NCBI GenBank assembly: GCA_038049695.1
Contig: CP142456.1
Location: forward strand, 77,957,422-78,021,421
Direction of reading: 5' to 3'
Origin: Cinnamomum chago
Taxonomy: Eukaryota; Streptophyta; Magnoliopsida; Laurales; Lauraceae
Length of the DNA stretch: 64,000 bases
Below, piece after piece: positions 34,915-45,695 of this stretch. The translations under genes and the position numbers were made by a program. Under the pieces are notes generated by a model. That model made no database searches. It was not told where the DNA came from and saw only the letters and a program-made list of their open reading frames with translations. How positions within the stretch are numbered: position 1 is the stretch's first letter; the number at the start of each line of letters is the position of its first letter.

Positions 34915-37726
34915 TACCATTTGTAAATGAACCTTTTGTGTGCGATTGCCATTTATTTTTTATTCATAAAGATTGAGTTTATTTACCAAAAACACGAGAA
35001 AATCATTTTGGGCTATTGCATATCCTACTTATGTGCTTCTTATAGGGAAGCTACTAGGACACTGAACATAGGGAATTGTGCAGTTTCGTGATACCTCTAA
35101 GTTCCATACCTTGTTCCCTGTTGGGATCTTTGTAGTCATCTTTCAGTGTGTGTGGTGATGCCCTAAAACTACTACAGATCTTCTCCTACTGTGAGATCAT
35201 TGTGATCCAGTCTTTGCCTATTTTAGACTTCCATTGCTCTCCTTTTGTTCTCATCTACTATTTAGCATGCTTCCAATAAAAGTATTTTGATATTTTTTTT
35301 GTTCTATGCAAGGTTTGAAAAACCAGAGCTGACTCGGACCTGATTTGTTCATGGCTGAGTCCAAGTTGACTCACTGAGTCGCATGCGACTTGGCCGAGTC
35401 GGGCCGAGCCCCAACTTCAGTCGCATGGGACTCAACTGAGCCTCATGGCCAAGTCCCATGGGACTCAACTGAGTCGCATTAGGACTCGGCCAAGTCGCAT
35501 GATTCGAGTCTGAGTCCCATGTGACCCGACTCGGTATGTGACTCGGACTTGGGCCGATTTTTTAAACCATGGTTCTATGAGATGTTCTAAAATAACCCTC
35601 ATCAACGGTGGGAACACAAAAAAATGTTCTAAATAAGTGAACAAATGCCCCCATGTACAGAAACTATAATTCTTCCATCTTAGGTGTTTGATGGTTCATC
35701 GTGTCCTCTGCTCTTCACCTTCTGAGGATTTTTCAAGATTTTAGGTGGCTGATGATGATTATGTTTACTTGTGCTGATTGATCAGTCCCTTTGTTCTTTC
35801 CATTTCATTAGTGATGGAGCTGTGCTCCAATGAGGTTGTTCATAAAGTTGTCCCCTTTTCTGACTCTGGGACCTCATTGTACATCATTTGAGTTCCACAT
35901 TTTTACATGTGAAGGATCTTTTGTTGGAAATAATTTCAATGAATTAACTGATTTTGAAGATTCACAGCTATTCATCCAACTGTACGATTGGATTTTTAGC
36001 ATTTTAGTTATCATCTGCTGTAAAAAGAAATTTATTTTTATGCAAAGAAGTACTTAGGCAGATTAATTGAAGATTGCTTACTGAATAATTAAATGGGTAT
36101 TGCAGACACCATGATGAAGTTTGCATCTTTTGAAACTATTGTGGAAATGATATACAAGTATGGCATTCCCACACGGAAGGAGCAGTGCAGCAAAACACTG
36201 CAACTGGGTGTGAGCTTTTCTGGTGGCTATATTGCTGGTGTTTTCTGTGCTGTTGTTTCTCACCCTGCAGACAATCTTGTTTCGTTCCTCAACAATGCCA
36301 AGGGGGCCACTGTTGGTGATGTAAGCTTTCTTCCCTACTGCTGCTCTAGAACAAAAGTATTTTCTTTCTCAAGTTGTTAATATTATGCTTATGTTTATGT
36401 ACAGATTTTTATTTTATTCTATATTAATGTTTGCAGGCAGTGAAAAAGATGGGCGTGTTGGGTCTTTTCACCCGTGGTCTTCCTCTTCGTATTGTCATGA
36501 TTGGTACTCTCACTGGGTTACAGTGGTTAATTTATGACTCCTTCAAAGTTTTTGTTGGACTGTAAGTTACTCATAGAATTTATTCTTCTTTGTTTAGTTG
36601 AACCAGCTATTCTTTTCTGATAAACACCATGATGGATGAAAACAAACCCTCTCAAGATTTCTATCTAGGCCTCCATGATTCAGCAAAGGTTTTTTTGTTT
36701 GACTTTCCAATGAGGGAGGATCTCCTGTTCTCGTTTATTAGGGATGGCAACAAGATGGGCCGTGGTTAAAGCCCGCGGCCTGAACCCAACCTGACTGACA
36801 TACATTGCCCCATTTCTGACCCAACTCATAAGGTCTCTCTAAAATATATATAAAAAAAAAACCTTTAAAAATGTAGGAGGGGGGAGTCAAACCGCAGTAC
36901 GCACTCCACCCGTCTTCTAGAAGCCTTTTGCACATGCAGACTCTATAAAACATGTATATTTGTGTGTGAGATGACCTGTGCCATCTTGAGCCCCACAAGA
37001 TCAATCTCATCCTTTCACCCATACCACCCCCTGGAACGTCATGGACCCCATCATTGGTTTTACACCGATCCAAATGGGACTGACCATTGGATTCTAAGAA
37101 AATAAAATTATGTATTATAAAACCATTAAATTTGAGGCCCACAGAGATCATGGGAGAGGCAGGGATCAAAAGATCCAAGTGCGACCACCCCAAATATGAA
37201 ATTTCAAGTCAATCCAATGGTCCTAACCCCTCCATTTGTGGCCCACAAGTTTAACAGTTTTAAATAATACAAAAACTCATACTAGATCCAATGGTCTAGT
37301 CCTTTCGGATTGGTGTAACTCTATGGGATCTGTGACTTGTTTTTTAGTGGGCACCATGGAATGTATTGCATGGCATAGGAACAAATGTGTAAAACCAATA
37401 GACCCACTGCCAAAATCAGATCCACCCCAAATGTGATACACCCACTACCAAATTCGCCCCTAATTAGAGTGGGTCAGGACGGGTTTAAACCTGATCCATT
37501 GCCATCCCTTCTCTTTTTTAAAGATAAAATTGATTCATGCATCCAGGATTGTGAAATTCTTTTACCACCTCTTGTGAGACAGAATTTCATAAAATCTCTT
37601 CTGGATGCCAAATGTATGTGCTTTTTCTTTCTGACCATTGTTTTGTTTTGGCTTTTCTAATTCTCATCGGTTCTAATGTACAGGCCAACCACAGGTGGGG
37701 TTGCTCCAGCTGCCGCAAAGTTGTGA
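28613..37726 (+). CDS. Mitochondrial phosphate carrier protein (PHT3/MPT), copy A, six exons
   Basis: Exons: 28613-28921, 31908-32269, 33060-33103, 36106-36320, 36437-36561, 37684-37726, all with GT..AG introns, encoding 365 aa. This is a mitochondrial carrier family protein of the inner membrane that imports phosphate with protons for ATP synthesis. Three carrier repeats are visible: [10 protein letters not shown] (end of exon 1), [12 protein letters not shown] (exon 2) and [12 protein letters not shown] (exon 4), plus [12 protein letters not shown] and [14 protein letters not shown]. The Ser-rich N-terminus fits an import leader. Compared with copy B and the usual family wording it has GPTHTAV for [18 protein letters not shown] for [11 protein letters not shown], and [10 protein letters not shown] for [10 protein letters not shown], which suggests relaxed or changed selection. 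Intron 1 holds a LINE; introns 3 and 5 hold hAT-type elements. Confidence 0.93.
30538..31771 (+). mobile_element. 5'-truncated RTE-type LINE in intron 1 of PHT3 copy A
   Basis: A 15-bp target duplication, TTATCRTTGTATTTG, stands at 30523-30537 and 31772-31786. Unit B has it once, near 59117. The coding remnant (30613-31635) shows reverse transcriptase motifs: [52 protein letters not shown] and a decayed catalytic box [10 protein letters not shown] where FADD is expected. A TGA at 31015-31017 breaks the frame. The C-terminal region ([33 protein letters not shown]) and the 3' end GACCCCACCTAGTGGGA are typical of plant RTE LINEs. It is inactive. Confidence 0.92.
33565..34020. mobile_element. hAT-like non-autonomous element in intron 3 of PHT3 copy A
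   Basis: The ends read AGGGGTGCAAAAAA and, on the other strand, CAGGGGTGTACACAGATCGG. CTTTGCA flanks it at 33558-33564 and 34021-34027, while unit B has an uninterrupted TACTATGCATGACG near 60868. It is the inverse of the element at 4555-5031. The internal GGATCGGATC-type units are on both arms around an AT-rich core. An 8-bp duplication with one mismatch (RCTTTGCA) would fit hAT. Confidence 0.8.
34199..34632. mobile_element. Old MITE shared by both units (copy A), intron 3
   Basis: The ends read GGATGCCAGTAGAAACCGAC and, reversed, AGGGATAGCAATGAATCAGA. In copy B (61048-61480) the left end is better kept as AGGGATGCCAATAGAAACCG. The element predates the duplication. Confidence 0.5.
34878..34914. 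repeat. CT/TA microsatellite
   Basis: CTCTCTCT followed by TATATATATA, also present but shorter in unit B near 61712-61740. Confidence 0.9.
35309..35571. mobile_element. hAT MITE (263 bp) with 8-bp target duplication GTTCTATG
   Basis: GTTCTATG at 35301-35308 is repeated at 35572-35579, and unit B has it once at 62149-62156. Ends: CAAGGTTTGAAAAACC and, reversed, CATGGTTTAAAAAATC. The interior is almost entirely a degenerate ACTCGG / GAGTC / CATGGGACTC repeat. It lies in intron 3 of PHT3 copy A. It shares its ends with the 952-bp element at 53990-54941. Confidence 0.9.
36740..37509. mobile_element. Old TIR element in the last intron of PHT3 copy A
   Basis: The ends read AGGGATGGCAACAAGATGGG and, reversed, AAGGGATGGCAATGGATCAG. 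Its left part is also present at 63317-63704 in unit B, so it predates the duplication. No coding sequence is seen. Confidence 0.6.
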
Positions 37727-38012
37727 ACTTAATGTGATTCGAGAATTGATGGAGTGGTTGCTTTTTTTTTTTTTTTTTTGTTTTCAAGAAATTAATTATC
37801 ATAGATATTGGCCACCATGTCCCTGTGCAAGGTGGAACTACATTTTCCCCCCTATTAGGAACACTATATTTTTTCCTTCTAGATTTTTGGAGGGGTAGTT
37901 TTGATCTCATCCTTCAGACCATTGAAGAACTCAGATACAGTGGTAAGTTGTTATCAGCTGGTGAAGCCTTTGATTCCGTAGCATTAGAAAATAGCCAAAA
38001 TAAATGAGTGAC

Positions 38013-39021
38013 TAATGGCTATGAATCCTTTTGAAACTGTGGTATTGAGAAAAGAAATGCTCAGAATTGCAATGCAGATTTCAAAGCCATTGATTCTTCC
38101 ATTGGAGAAATCTGCAATGGGTTTGAGGTGTTTCAGAAAATTGCAGCAATGGGTGTTGAAGAACTGGCATCTAAAGTCCTGTCTGCGACTGCTATGGATG
38201 AATTGATTGGTAAAACTGCAGAACAAATAGCTTTTGAAGGCATTGCTTCAGCAATCATCCATGGGAGGAACAAGGAAGAAGCAACCTCTAGTGCAGCTAG
38301 ATCCATTGCTGCAGTAAAAAACATGGTGACGGCAATGAGCATGGGCAGGAAAGAGGGGATTTCGACTGGAATTTGAAATGTTAGGGAGGAACCTGTGACA
38401 TTAGAGGAAGTCCTAGCATTCTCATTGCAGAAGATTGAGGTAATGGCAGTTGAAGCGCTAAAGATTCAGGCAGAGATTGCAGAGGAAGAAGTACCTTTTG
38501 ATGTCTCTCCACTCCTTGGAAAGACTGGTGGGAATGATGCTGACCATCTCTTGGCCTCTGCTGTTTCATTGGAGGAGTGGGTGAGAAATGGAGGTCTGGC
38601 CTCAAAGGAGGAAGTTGATGGCCCATTGAGTGCACCAAGAAGCCTCACATTGCTTGTGGTTGTTCAGCTGAGAGACCCACTGAGGAGATATGAGGCAGTG
38701 GGATCACCAGTGATTGCACTTATTCAGGCAACATGCATTGATGCAGCAAATGTACAAGAGGAGGAGAGGTATAAAGTGGCGAGTTTGCATATTGGTGGTT
38801 TGAAGGTGAGGGCAGGAGGGAAGAGGCATGCATGGGATGCTGAGAAACAGAGGCTGACTGCAATGCAGTGGTTACTTGCATATGGGTTAGGGAAGGCGGC
38901 AAAGAAAGGCAGGAATATGCAGATGAAAGGGCAGAACTCTCTCTGGAGCATCTCTGCAAGGGTGATGGCAGATATGTGGCTCAAGCCAATTCGAAATCCA
39001 AACGTGAAATTCCACAAGTAA
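38013..39021 (+). pseudogene. 5'-truncated PMI1 pseudogene (unit B)
   Basis: It corresponds to residues about 523 to 850 of the gene at 15707-18259 and lacks the NT-C2 domain and linker because the duplication breakpoint falls inside the gene. One base is missing near 38118 (TCTGCAATGGG against TCTGCAAGTGGG), which shifts the frame. A TGG codon has become TGA at 38374-38376. The final 208 codons (from about 38398) remain open to the same stop, VKFHK. It carries seven codons (VDGPLSA, near 38615) absent from the intact gene. Transcription, if any, would have to start from PHT3 copy A 3' DNA. Confidence 0.93.
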
Positions 39022-39249
39022 CAGTTGGTGAAGAAACTGAAACCCTGCATGTGATAGTGTTATTATTCTTGATTGTTGGAGATGTGCGTAAAAATAAGTT
39101 TTCTTGTAGAGAACATTTTTGTTGTCATGTTGGACTTAGACCCTTCTTTTGACATAAAAGAATAAGATAATATTGTACAAATCTAAGCTGCCCAAGTTCT
39201 CATAGTTATTGCAATATATACAAGGGATATTGTCTATACAGGTGGACAT

Positions 39250-39682
39250 ATACATGACATTTGCTCGTAGGTGGTCGAAGTTTTAAGTATTTCCTGATGG
39301 TGGACCTAGGGCCATGCGATATCACACATCGTCTTATGGTCGTGTGATATCATGCCGTTATTGCCCGAACCACTCTGTGAGAAATATTTAAACTTAAATT
39401 ATTATAGGCAAATGTCATGTTTTAGGACAATCGTGCTATGTGTGGAGCCTGATTTCAGCCGAGTCTGTTAATTGAAGTCTGCTATCGTGGAGGTATTTTC
39501 GTAATATTATCATGTGCTAATATGTAACCCTAGCATAGCATCTTGTATTCTCATCTTCTGCCTTTGAGCATAGTGTAATTGGTGTGATCTGTGGATGTAC
39601 TTAAAGAGAATATGAACCACGTAAATCTATGAGTCTTTTTTGTGTGGTTTGATTGCATCTTTTGTTCTTTAGTTTCTATCAA
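39250..39682 (+). mobile_element. Old LTR-like sequence (unit B copy)
   Basis: Aligns with 18760-19215, including GTGTGATCTGTGGATGTACT and ACCACGTAAATCTATGAGTC. Borders approximate; see the unit A entry for the reasoning. Confidence 0.4.
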
Positions 39683-41640
39683 ATCGTTAGGTCATAGTCC
39701 CTGTAAATTATTGTTTGCAACATTGTATAAAAGCTAGAGACCGTGAGTTGAATTCCATTGTCTTATCCGTCTGGTCTGTCTATTTGTTGAATTCCAAATT
39801 CTAATGACTTAGCTTCGGTGATACTAATAATAAAATTTTTTCTCAAATATGTTCCTTGCCTTTTCCAATGAAGCAGCTACACAATTGTGCCCTTGTAAAT
39901 AATAGATAAATAAACTCAAACTGAATGAAATTAATGATTGTTTTTCTTTTTTTTTTAAAGGAAGAGTTCATGATTATTATGGAAATTGTTCACCAACAAG
40001 CAAACTGCATATTACTTATATATGCATTCTAGCTGATTAAGCACACTTAGATGCATATCTAACTATTTGGAGGAGGGTAGATGAAAAGCTCTTTATGAAC
40101 TAGGAAGAGCCAAAAAAACCAACCTCACCCAATTATCCTAGCCTTCGATTTAACAATGTTAAAGTTTAATGGCATTTTAATTGTAGATATTTTTAGACTC
40201 AATCCCAAAGTGAATGAAGATGCAATGAGTTTAAATTTAGGTTTGATGTAGATCATGGAATGACAAGAGTATCAACAGGCCACACTGATGGAAGGTGGTT
40301 CCTACAAAGTTGTGCTCTTAGGATTACACTTTCAAGATTATAAAATTTGAAAGCACCTTAAAAGTAATTAAAATAACTGATATATATATATATGACAATT
40401 ATTTTATTGACAACATTGATTTTGCCAATTCAGATTTCACAACTGAACCTCACGGTTAAATTTGTGGCCCTTTTGTTTGCATTATAATACATAGAAATTG
40501 AATACAATGCATTTATACCATAAGTAGTTAAAAATGAAAATGAAATGTGAATTTTCAAAAATAAGCATCAAATATCTTTTTCTTTTAGGGATATAGGATC
40601 AAATGAAGCTACTTCCCTAAAAGGATATATCATTTTATGCTCATTTTCTGAAATTTATCTTTGATTTTCATTTTTAACCACTTGTGATGTAAATTGTTTG
40701 TATTCAATTTCTATGCATTTTTATGCAAACTAACAAGTCCTTTTTGCAATTGATTGAAACTAAACTCTCATCTCACCTCTAAGAGCATTTAAAATCATGA
40801 CCCTACCTAATAGAATTAGGCCAAATTTCACATTAGGTTGACCACCTGTAAGATCTAAACTATTTAAAATCACAACACCTCATTACTAGTGAGACCACCT
40901 CTAAAATCTAAACAACTCGATATTAGAACTGACATATTGGGCTGATCATAGAAATTTCAAACTATGATTGTACATGTCCAAATAAATTGTTTTATTGGTA
41001 ACTTAAATTTTGTTGGCATTAGTTGGTATTTGATAGGTGTTGAACATTTAAAATGCTTATTTCAAATTTGTTTTATGTACCACTATTAGGTATTTTATGC
41101 TTTTTATTTTTGTAAATCTTATTAGGTAATCCTTCTAAGAGGGAGAAGGAGGGAGGGATAAAATGAATGTTTTTAGTTCAATTTTGTTTTGGTTTAGAAC
41201 TTTGGAGCTTGGGCACTTATTTCTGGTGAAAGTCATACAATGTTTGCAATTTTTTATTTATTTCTATTTTTATTTTGGATAGTTATTGTTTATCTTAGGA
41301 GTATACTTAAAAAAATGTCCTCTAAAATAATTCCGCTAGGTGAAGGGTTGCATTACTTTTCCTTATTGGTAGGCTCGAGCCCTGATAAAAAAAATATATA
41401 ACAATTAATTTCAACACGGTAGACCCTTTTTTGTTTTTGTTTTTCTCATATTTCTTGTAATCTATGTAGATTTAAGATATAAGATTTCAGAGGTTTTTTT
41501 TAGCTCTATGAAGATGTTGAATGAATCAAATCACAAATTGGGACCATACGAACGAAAAAGAAAAATAGTACAAGGCAAGTGCACTTTTAAGAGTACAAAA
41601 ATGAGGCTTGCAAGTTTAAATACCAAATCTGTTTAGACAG
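39683..41640. other. Intergenic DNA of unit B, no gene
   Basis: Aligns to unit A on both sides of its Helitron and 1.24-kb insertions, so it shows the pre-insertion state at 40713/40714 and about 41304. No coding content. Confidence 0.6.
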
Positions 41641-41649
41641 GCCTGACAA

Positions 41650-41830
41650 GAATCCGGATCCCCTGTTTCGTCCAAAACCCTGTTTGGATGAATCAGAGGC
41701 CACCACGCGTGGGGCCGGAGGGGGGCGGAGGAAAGAAAAGTGCATTTCTCTTTCTCTACCTCCCATGTGGCAGCCCCTGATTCGTCCAAACAGGGCTCCC
41801 CTGTTTGGACGAAAAAGGGGATCCTCTTCC
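41650..41830. mobile_element. Mutator-type MITE (181 bp), 9-bp target duplication GCCTGACAA
   Basis: GCCTGACAA flanks the element at 41641-41649 and 41831-41839. Unit A has a single GCCCCGACAA near 25165. The arms are long and nearly palindromic (GATCCCCTGTTTCGTCC, CCCTGTTTGGATGAATCAG and their reverse). A 9-bp duplication is typical for Mutator-like elements. Confidence 0.85.
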
Positions 41831-41944
41831 GCCTGACAATGATGTGGCATCCTAATAATGTATATATTCAGCAAAATGAGCACAGAAGAAAGTACACAAA
41901 CTGAGAAACTGAATTACTACTTTAATTTATACTAGCACAAAAAC

Positions 41945-42305
41945 TTAGGAATGTAAATGGTCTTGATTCTCTGATTACTCAAAAATTTCTACCGTTAAAA
42001 ATCGGGTATGGGTCCTTATTTAGGTCATGATAAGTAAATGAGTTCGGGTCCGGTTCAACCTTTGTTCGGACCCGAAGACCCGAGCCCCGACATATTATCT
42101 CGATTTTTTAAAATCTCTCCTAAAAACCATATTTTTTAATATCATTCTCTACCTAGACCCGGACCCGGATCCAAACCCGTCCCATATATGATTCCGGAGC
42201 CAAGAAACCGGTTCCGGGTCCAGTTCTGAGTCCACCTTCTCCTTAACGGTTTCGGTTCCGAGTCCACCATGGATCCGGACCGGAACCGACCCGTTTACAA
42301 CCCCA
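41945..42305. mobile_element. hAT MITE (361 bp), 8-bp target duplication ACAAAAAC
   Basis: ACAAAAAC stands at 41937-41944 and 42306-42313. The ends read TTAGGAATGTAAATGG and, reversed, TGGGGTTGTAAACGGG. The interior is rich in GGACCCGG/TCCGGGT units. The unit A equivalent is not alignable here, so there is no empty site. Confidence 0.75.
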
Positions 42306-43164
42306 ACAAAAACCCTTGCTAATCATAGGTATGCAAGAAAATGTAGGATTTTATGTATGTTAGAAACGAAAAAAATGAAAGTCTACGAGTGAGGAAAATG
42401 TATTACTGGAAAGTGGATAGATAGTATGTTAGCAGTTGTAAAAACTGAAAGTACATTTCAATCAAAATAAAAGGTACAATCAAAATTGGATTTGCCAATG
42501 TATTCCTTGCCCTCCATTTCTAGCTTTTGGGCTTGATGGGTATGCAGATCAAAGTATGTGATCCAAAGTCCAAACCCGAATGCAAACCATACCGTCAAGA
42601 GGGAATGAGGGATCCAACATCATAGCTTAACGCAACTTCTGGGGGCTGGACTCATGCATTTTAGCTCCATCTTGGTTACCCTCTCTTGAAAGTGGACAGT
42701 CATAGCTCATAACCCGCCCTTTTGGAATTTCTGAAAGTGAGTTCAACAATGTTTCAATGGGTTTCTTGGCAGGAAGAAAAGGATGGTCAAACCAGGCTAT
42801 TTTCCAAACAGGGTCCTAACTGCCAACCTGACTTGTGATATTAATTAATGTAATCGATTGCAACCAAGTCATAAACGTATCTATTTATCTGGAAGTGTCA
42901 ACCTAATGTGATCTAACGCATGACATGCATGGAATATAGGTTGATGTTTGAAGTCTTTCATCTATGATTTATCTCTACTTGGTGTGAAATTTGATTGGCT
43001 AAATAAGGAAGGGTTTAACAAGTGGGCTCCACTAAAGAGAGAGATTGGTTGGGCTAGTGTCTGTTGATGGGACAGCAGTATAGCTCAAGTCTAGCCTAGC
43101 CTATTTTGAGATGGGTAGTGGGACTACCCTCTGATCAACGATGTAGAGTGACCTAAGAATGGAC

Positions 43165-43268
43165 ATCAAAGACACTATACACCATGGCCTCTGGTCTCAC
43201 ACACACTTTGCAGACACCATACACCATAGGTTGGTCACACACTATACACCATAGGTTGGTCACGCACG
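43165..43268. repeat. Short tandem repeats around CACACCATAGGTTGGTC
   Basis: The unit TATACACCATAGGTTGGTCA (with C for the first T in one copy) occurs twice, with related CACACCATGG and AGACACCATACACCATA pieces nearby. Unit A lacks this expansion at about 26883-26900. Confidence 0.75.
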
Positions 43269-44182
43269 CTTTGCGTAGTTTGGAGATGACTTTTTTTGGG
43301 TTGATCGTCAGAGTTTCTAGCTTCTTGGAAGAAGAACCCAAAAAAGTGGGGGAGAACCAATTCAGCTGAGGAAGGCGATGGAGGGTGTCGCGGAATATAC
43401 GCATCTCTTTCTCTAGTATCACACACCCACAAATGGCTCAACTATTACAAATGAGGACAACCCATTTTAGAATATTTGAACGGCATGTTCCTTCCTTTCT
43501 TTTATATTTTTACCTCAACTCTTTTGGCTAAAGAATGTCAAATTTAACTATGAATCAACCCTAACTTTGCCATTAAAATTACGAGCAAAACTAGTAATCA
43601 TTTTGCTGCCGGGAAGAAAAGTCTGACTCTTTGACAGCCCTGTATGCAACCAAGAAATCCAACTATTCAAAATTAAAAATAAAAATATTTTTTTTTTCAG
43701 TTAATAATAAATGCTGCTAGCCAAATGTTTAAAAATATTCAATTGGTAGTGATTTAAAATTTTGATAAGTTAGCTAATCCATAATCACCTGTAACTACCA
43801 TAAAAGCCAGACTATTTCTGTAAATTCGACCTTGGGGGGTTGATCCGGCCTGGCACGACCCTATTTTAAAAAACCCCTACAAGTGAATTTTTTTTTTTTT
43901 AAAAAGCGGCTAGGCTTGGATAGTTTTTTCGTATACCCTTATATTTGAGGGCTGAAACGGGACAATACCATGCCTGGCCTAACCCTTCCATTTTTTCTTT
44001 AATTTACATAATATATATTTAAACATTTACTAAAACGCCCTTTTGAAGTATTTATTGGGGCATTATTTTGTAACGCTTTGTAATTTTTTATTTTCTAGGA
44101 TAAAAATATTTGATTTGTATGGAATTTGTTGCTCTTATACTTTTAATACATATATGTATATATATATATAGAGAGAGAGAGA

Positions 44183-44432
44183 GCAGTGCTCTCATAAGCT
44201 ACAGCTTAACTTATTTTAAGCTGGAATAGTGCTGGTTTCATAAATCAAAATTGATTATATCTATTTTTTGCATGATGGAATTGGAAAAGTCAGTTCTGAT
44301 TTGATTTATCTTGATTTTGGAGACGATCATCGTGCAAAAAGCAACGATAATCAACAACGATAATCGACTTTGATTCGTGGGATTAATACTGTTTCAGCTT
44401 AGAAAAAGATAAGCTGCAACATAGGAGGGCTG
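44183..44432. mobile_element. MITE of about 250 bp just left of the Mutator-like element
   Basis: Arms of about 70 bp are imperfect inverted repeats: CTACAGCTTAACTTATTTTA...AAATCAAAATTGATTAT on the left, and on the opposite strand TGCAGCTTATCTTTTTCTAA...AATCAAAGTCGATTAT. It sits in a TA/GA-rich tract between TATATATA runs. Unit A lacks it together with the Mutator-like element at about 27945. The target duplication is not distinguishable from the TA repeats. Confidence 0.65.
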
Positions 44433-44459
44433 ACCACATATATATATATATATCTATAT

Positions 44460-44929
44460 GAGAAACGGTCTAGTGAGGACCGTCCTTACCCACATATGAG
44501 AGGACCACTCCAGGCCGTTTGATTAAGAGGAAGATCCAATGGTTATGATAAAAGCCATATATAGAATGGGAGGGAAACGAAAATCGTCCGAAGCCCCAAA
44601 TCGAAAGAAGCCCCAAATCGCATACCTCTTCTACCTTCCTCCTCGATCCGTTCGGACGTCTTCCTCTCATCTAAGCAGGGTTCGAACGGCCTGATCATCT
44701 TCCTCCTCCTCCTCCCCTCTCGTCGACGACGTCTCTCCCTCGCCTCCATCACTTCCGTCGTGGAGCCATCCCATATCCTAGGGCTCGATTTCCCTCCGCA
44801 CCGAAGCAGAACATCGACAGGGGGACGATCTCATCCTCGACGAGCTCTGCATCCCCTTTCGTCTGTCATCTCCGTCGCAGCAGTCCCGGCCTGAACCAGG
44901 TCATCTCCTCTCGCCTGTCATCTCCGTTG

Positions 44930-44970
<41 letters not shown>

Positions 44971-45260
44971 AATGTCAGCAGCCAAAGAAAAACCCTCGTC
45001 TTCTTCTTCTTCTTCTTTTATTTGAACGTGGAACAGGTGACGTCCCATTCCATTGCTCTGTGTGTGTTTCACTCCCTCTCTCCTGTTATTGGCATTATGG
45101 GGGAACCTCGGTGTCGTCATGACTGTGACCCACCCAAATTCAAGAAGCTCACTACATTTTGAAATCAAGGGCAGAACCCAAATCAGATCAGATCTGAAAC
45201 CATAGAACCCATCTCAAGATTTCCATCCAATATACCGGCTGCAGAGAGGAGACGGAGAGA

Positions 45261-45301
<41 letters not shown>

Positions 45302-45695
45302 GAAAGGGGAGAAAATGAAGAAGGAGATCAAGGGTTCCTCTAGGAGCCAGTTGAATAAACCGGGATGCTTGCCCTCTTCTTCTCTTCGTGTTTCATCTCG
45401 GCTCGAAAATCTGGAAATCAGCTTCTGATTCTCTTCGTGTTTCTCCATTCTTTGTTGATCTGTGAACGATTTTGATAGTCTGTTTTCTTGATTTTTGCTT
45501 GAAACCCATGGTTATTTGTTGTTCATGTGGGTTTTTTTTTATCTCTTTTTTTATTTCATGCTTCTATGGTTGTGTTGTCATGAAAAAAATGGCAAGGGTA
45601 TTGTTGATTTCTGTTCTTTTTTGCTTGCATCAAGGTGGGTTCTTTTGGACAGGTGCTAATTTCCATTGGATTTGTATTCACTTGATTTGGGCTAG
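44460..45695 (+). repeat. Left terminal inverted repeat of the Mutator-like element
   Basis: It matches 53344-52140 in reverse from GAGAAACGGTCTAG to TTGATTTGGGCTAG. It includes a T-tract (44934-44967) and a GA microsatellite (about 45257-45300), both shorter in the right copy. Glu/Arg-rich open frames on its minus strand are composition effects. By analogy with MuDR it probably holds the promoter and 5' leader of the transposase gene. Confidence 0.9.

Larger units (their letters stand above)
17273..38012. repeat. Segmental duplication, unit A (direct orientation)
   Basis: Sequence from the middle of PMI1 (TATGAATCCTTTTGAAACTG at about 17278) onward recurs in the same order from 38013. Shared blocks include the PMI1 3' half, its 3' UTR, an old LTR, about 8 kb of intergenic DNA and the whole PHT3 gene including introns. 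Insertions specific to A are annotated separately. The right border is the point where PMI1 sequence restarts just after the PHT3 3' UTR. Confidence 0.93.

Noticed and set aside
44543-44752. Arg/Glu-rich open frames in both terminal inverted repeats (also 53051-53260)
   Set aside because: They are mirror images in the two repeats, have low-complexity GAGGAG composition, and match no family. They are leader or promoter sequence.
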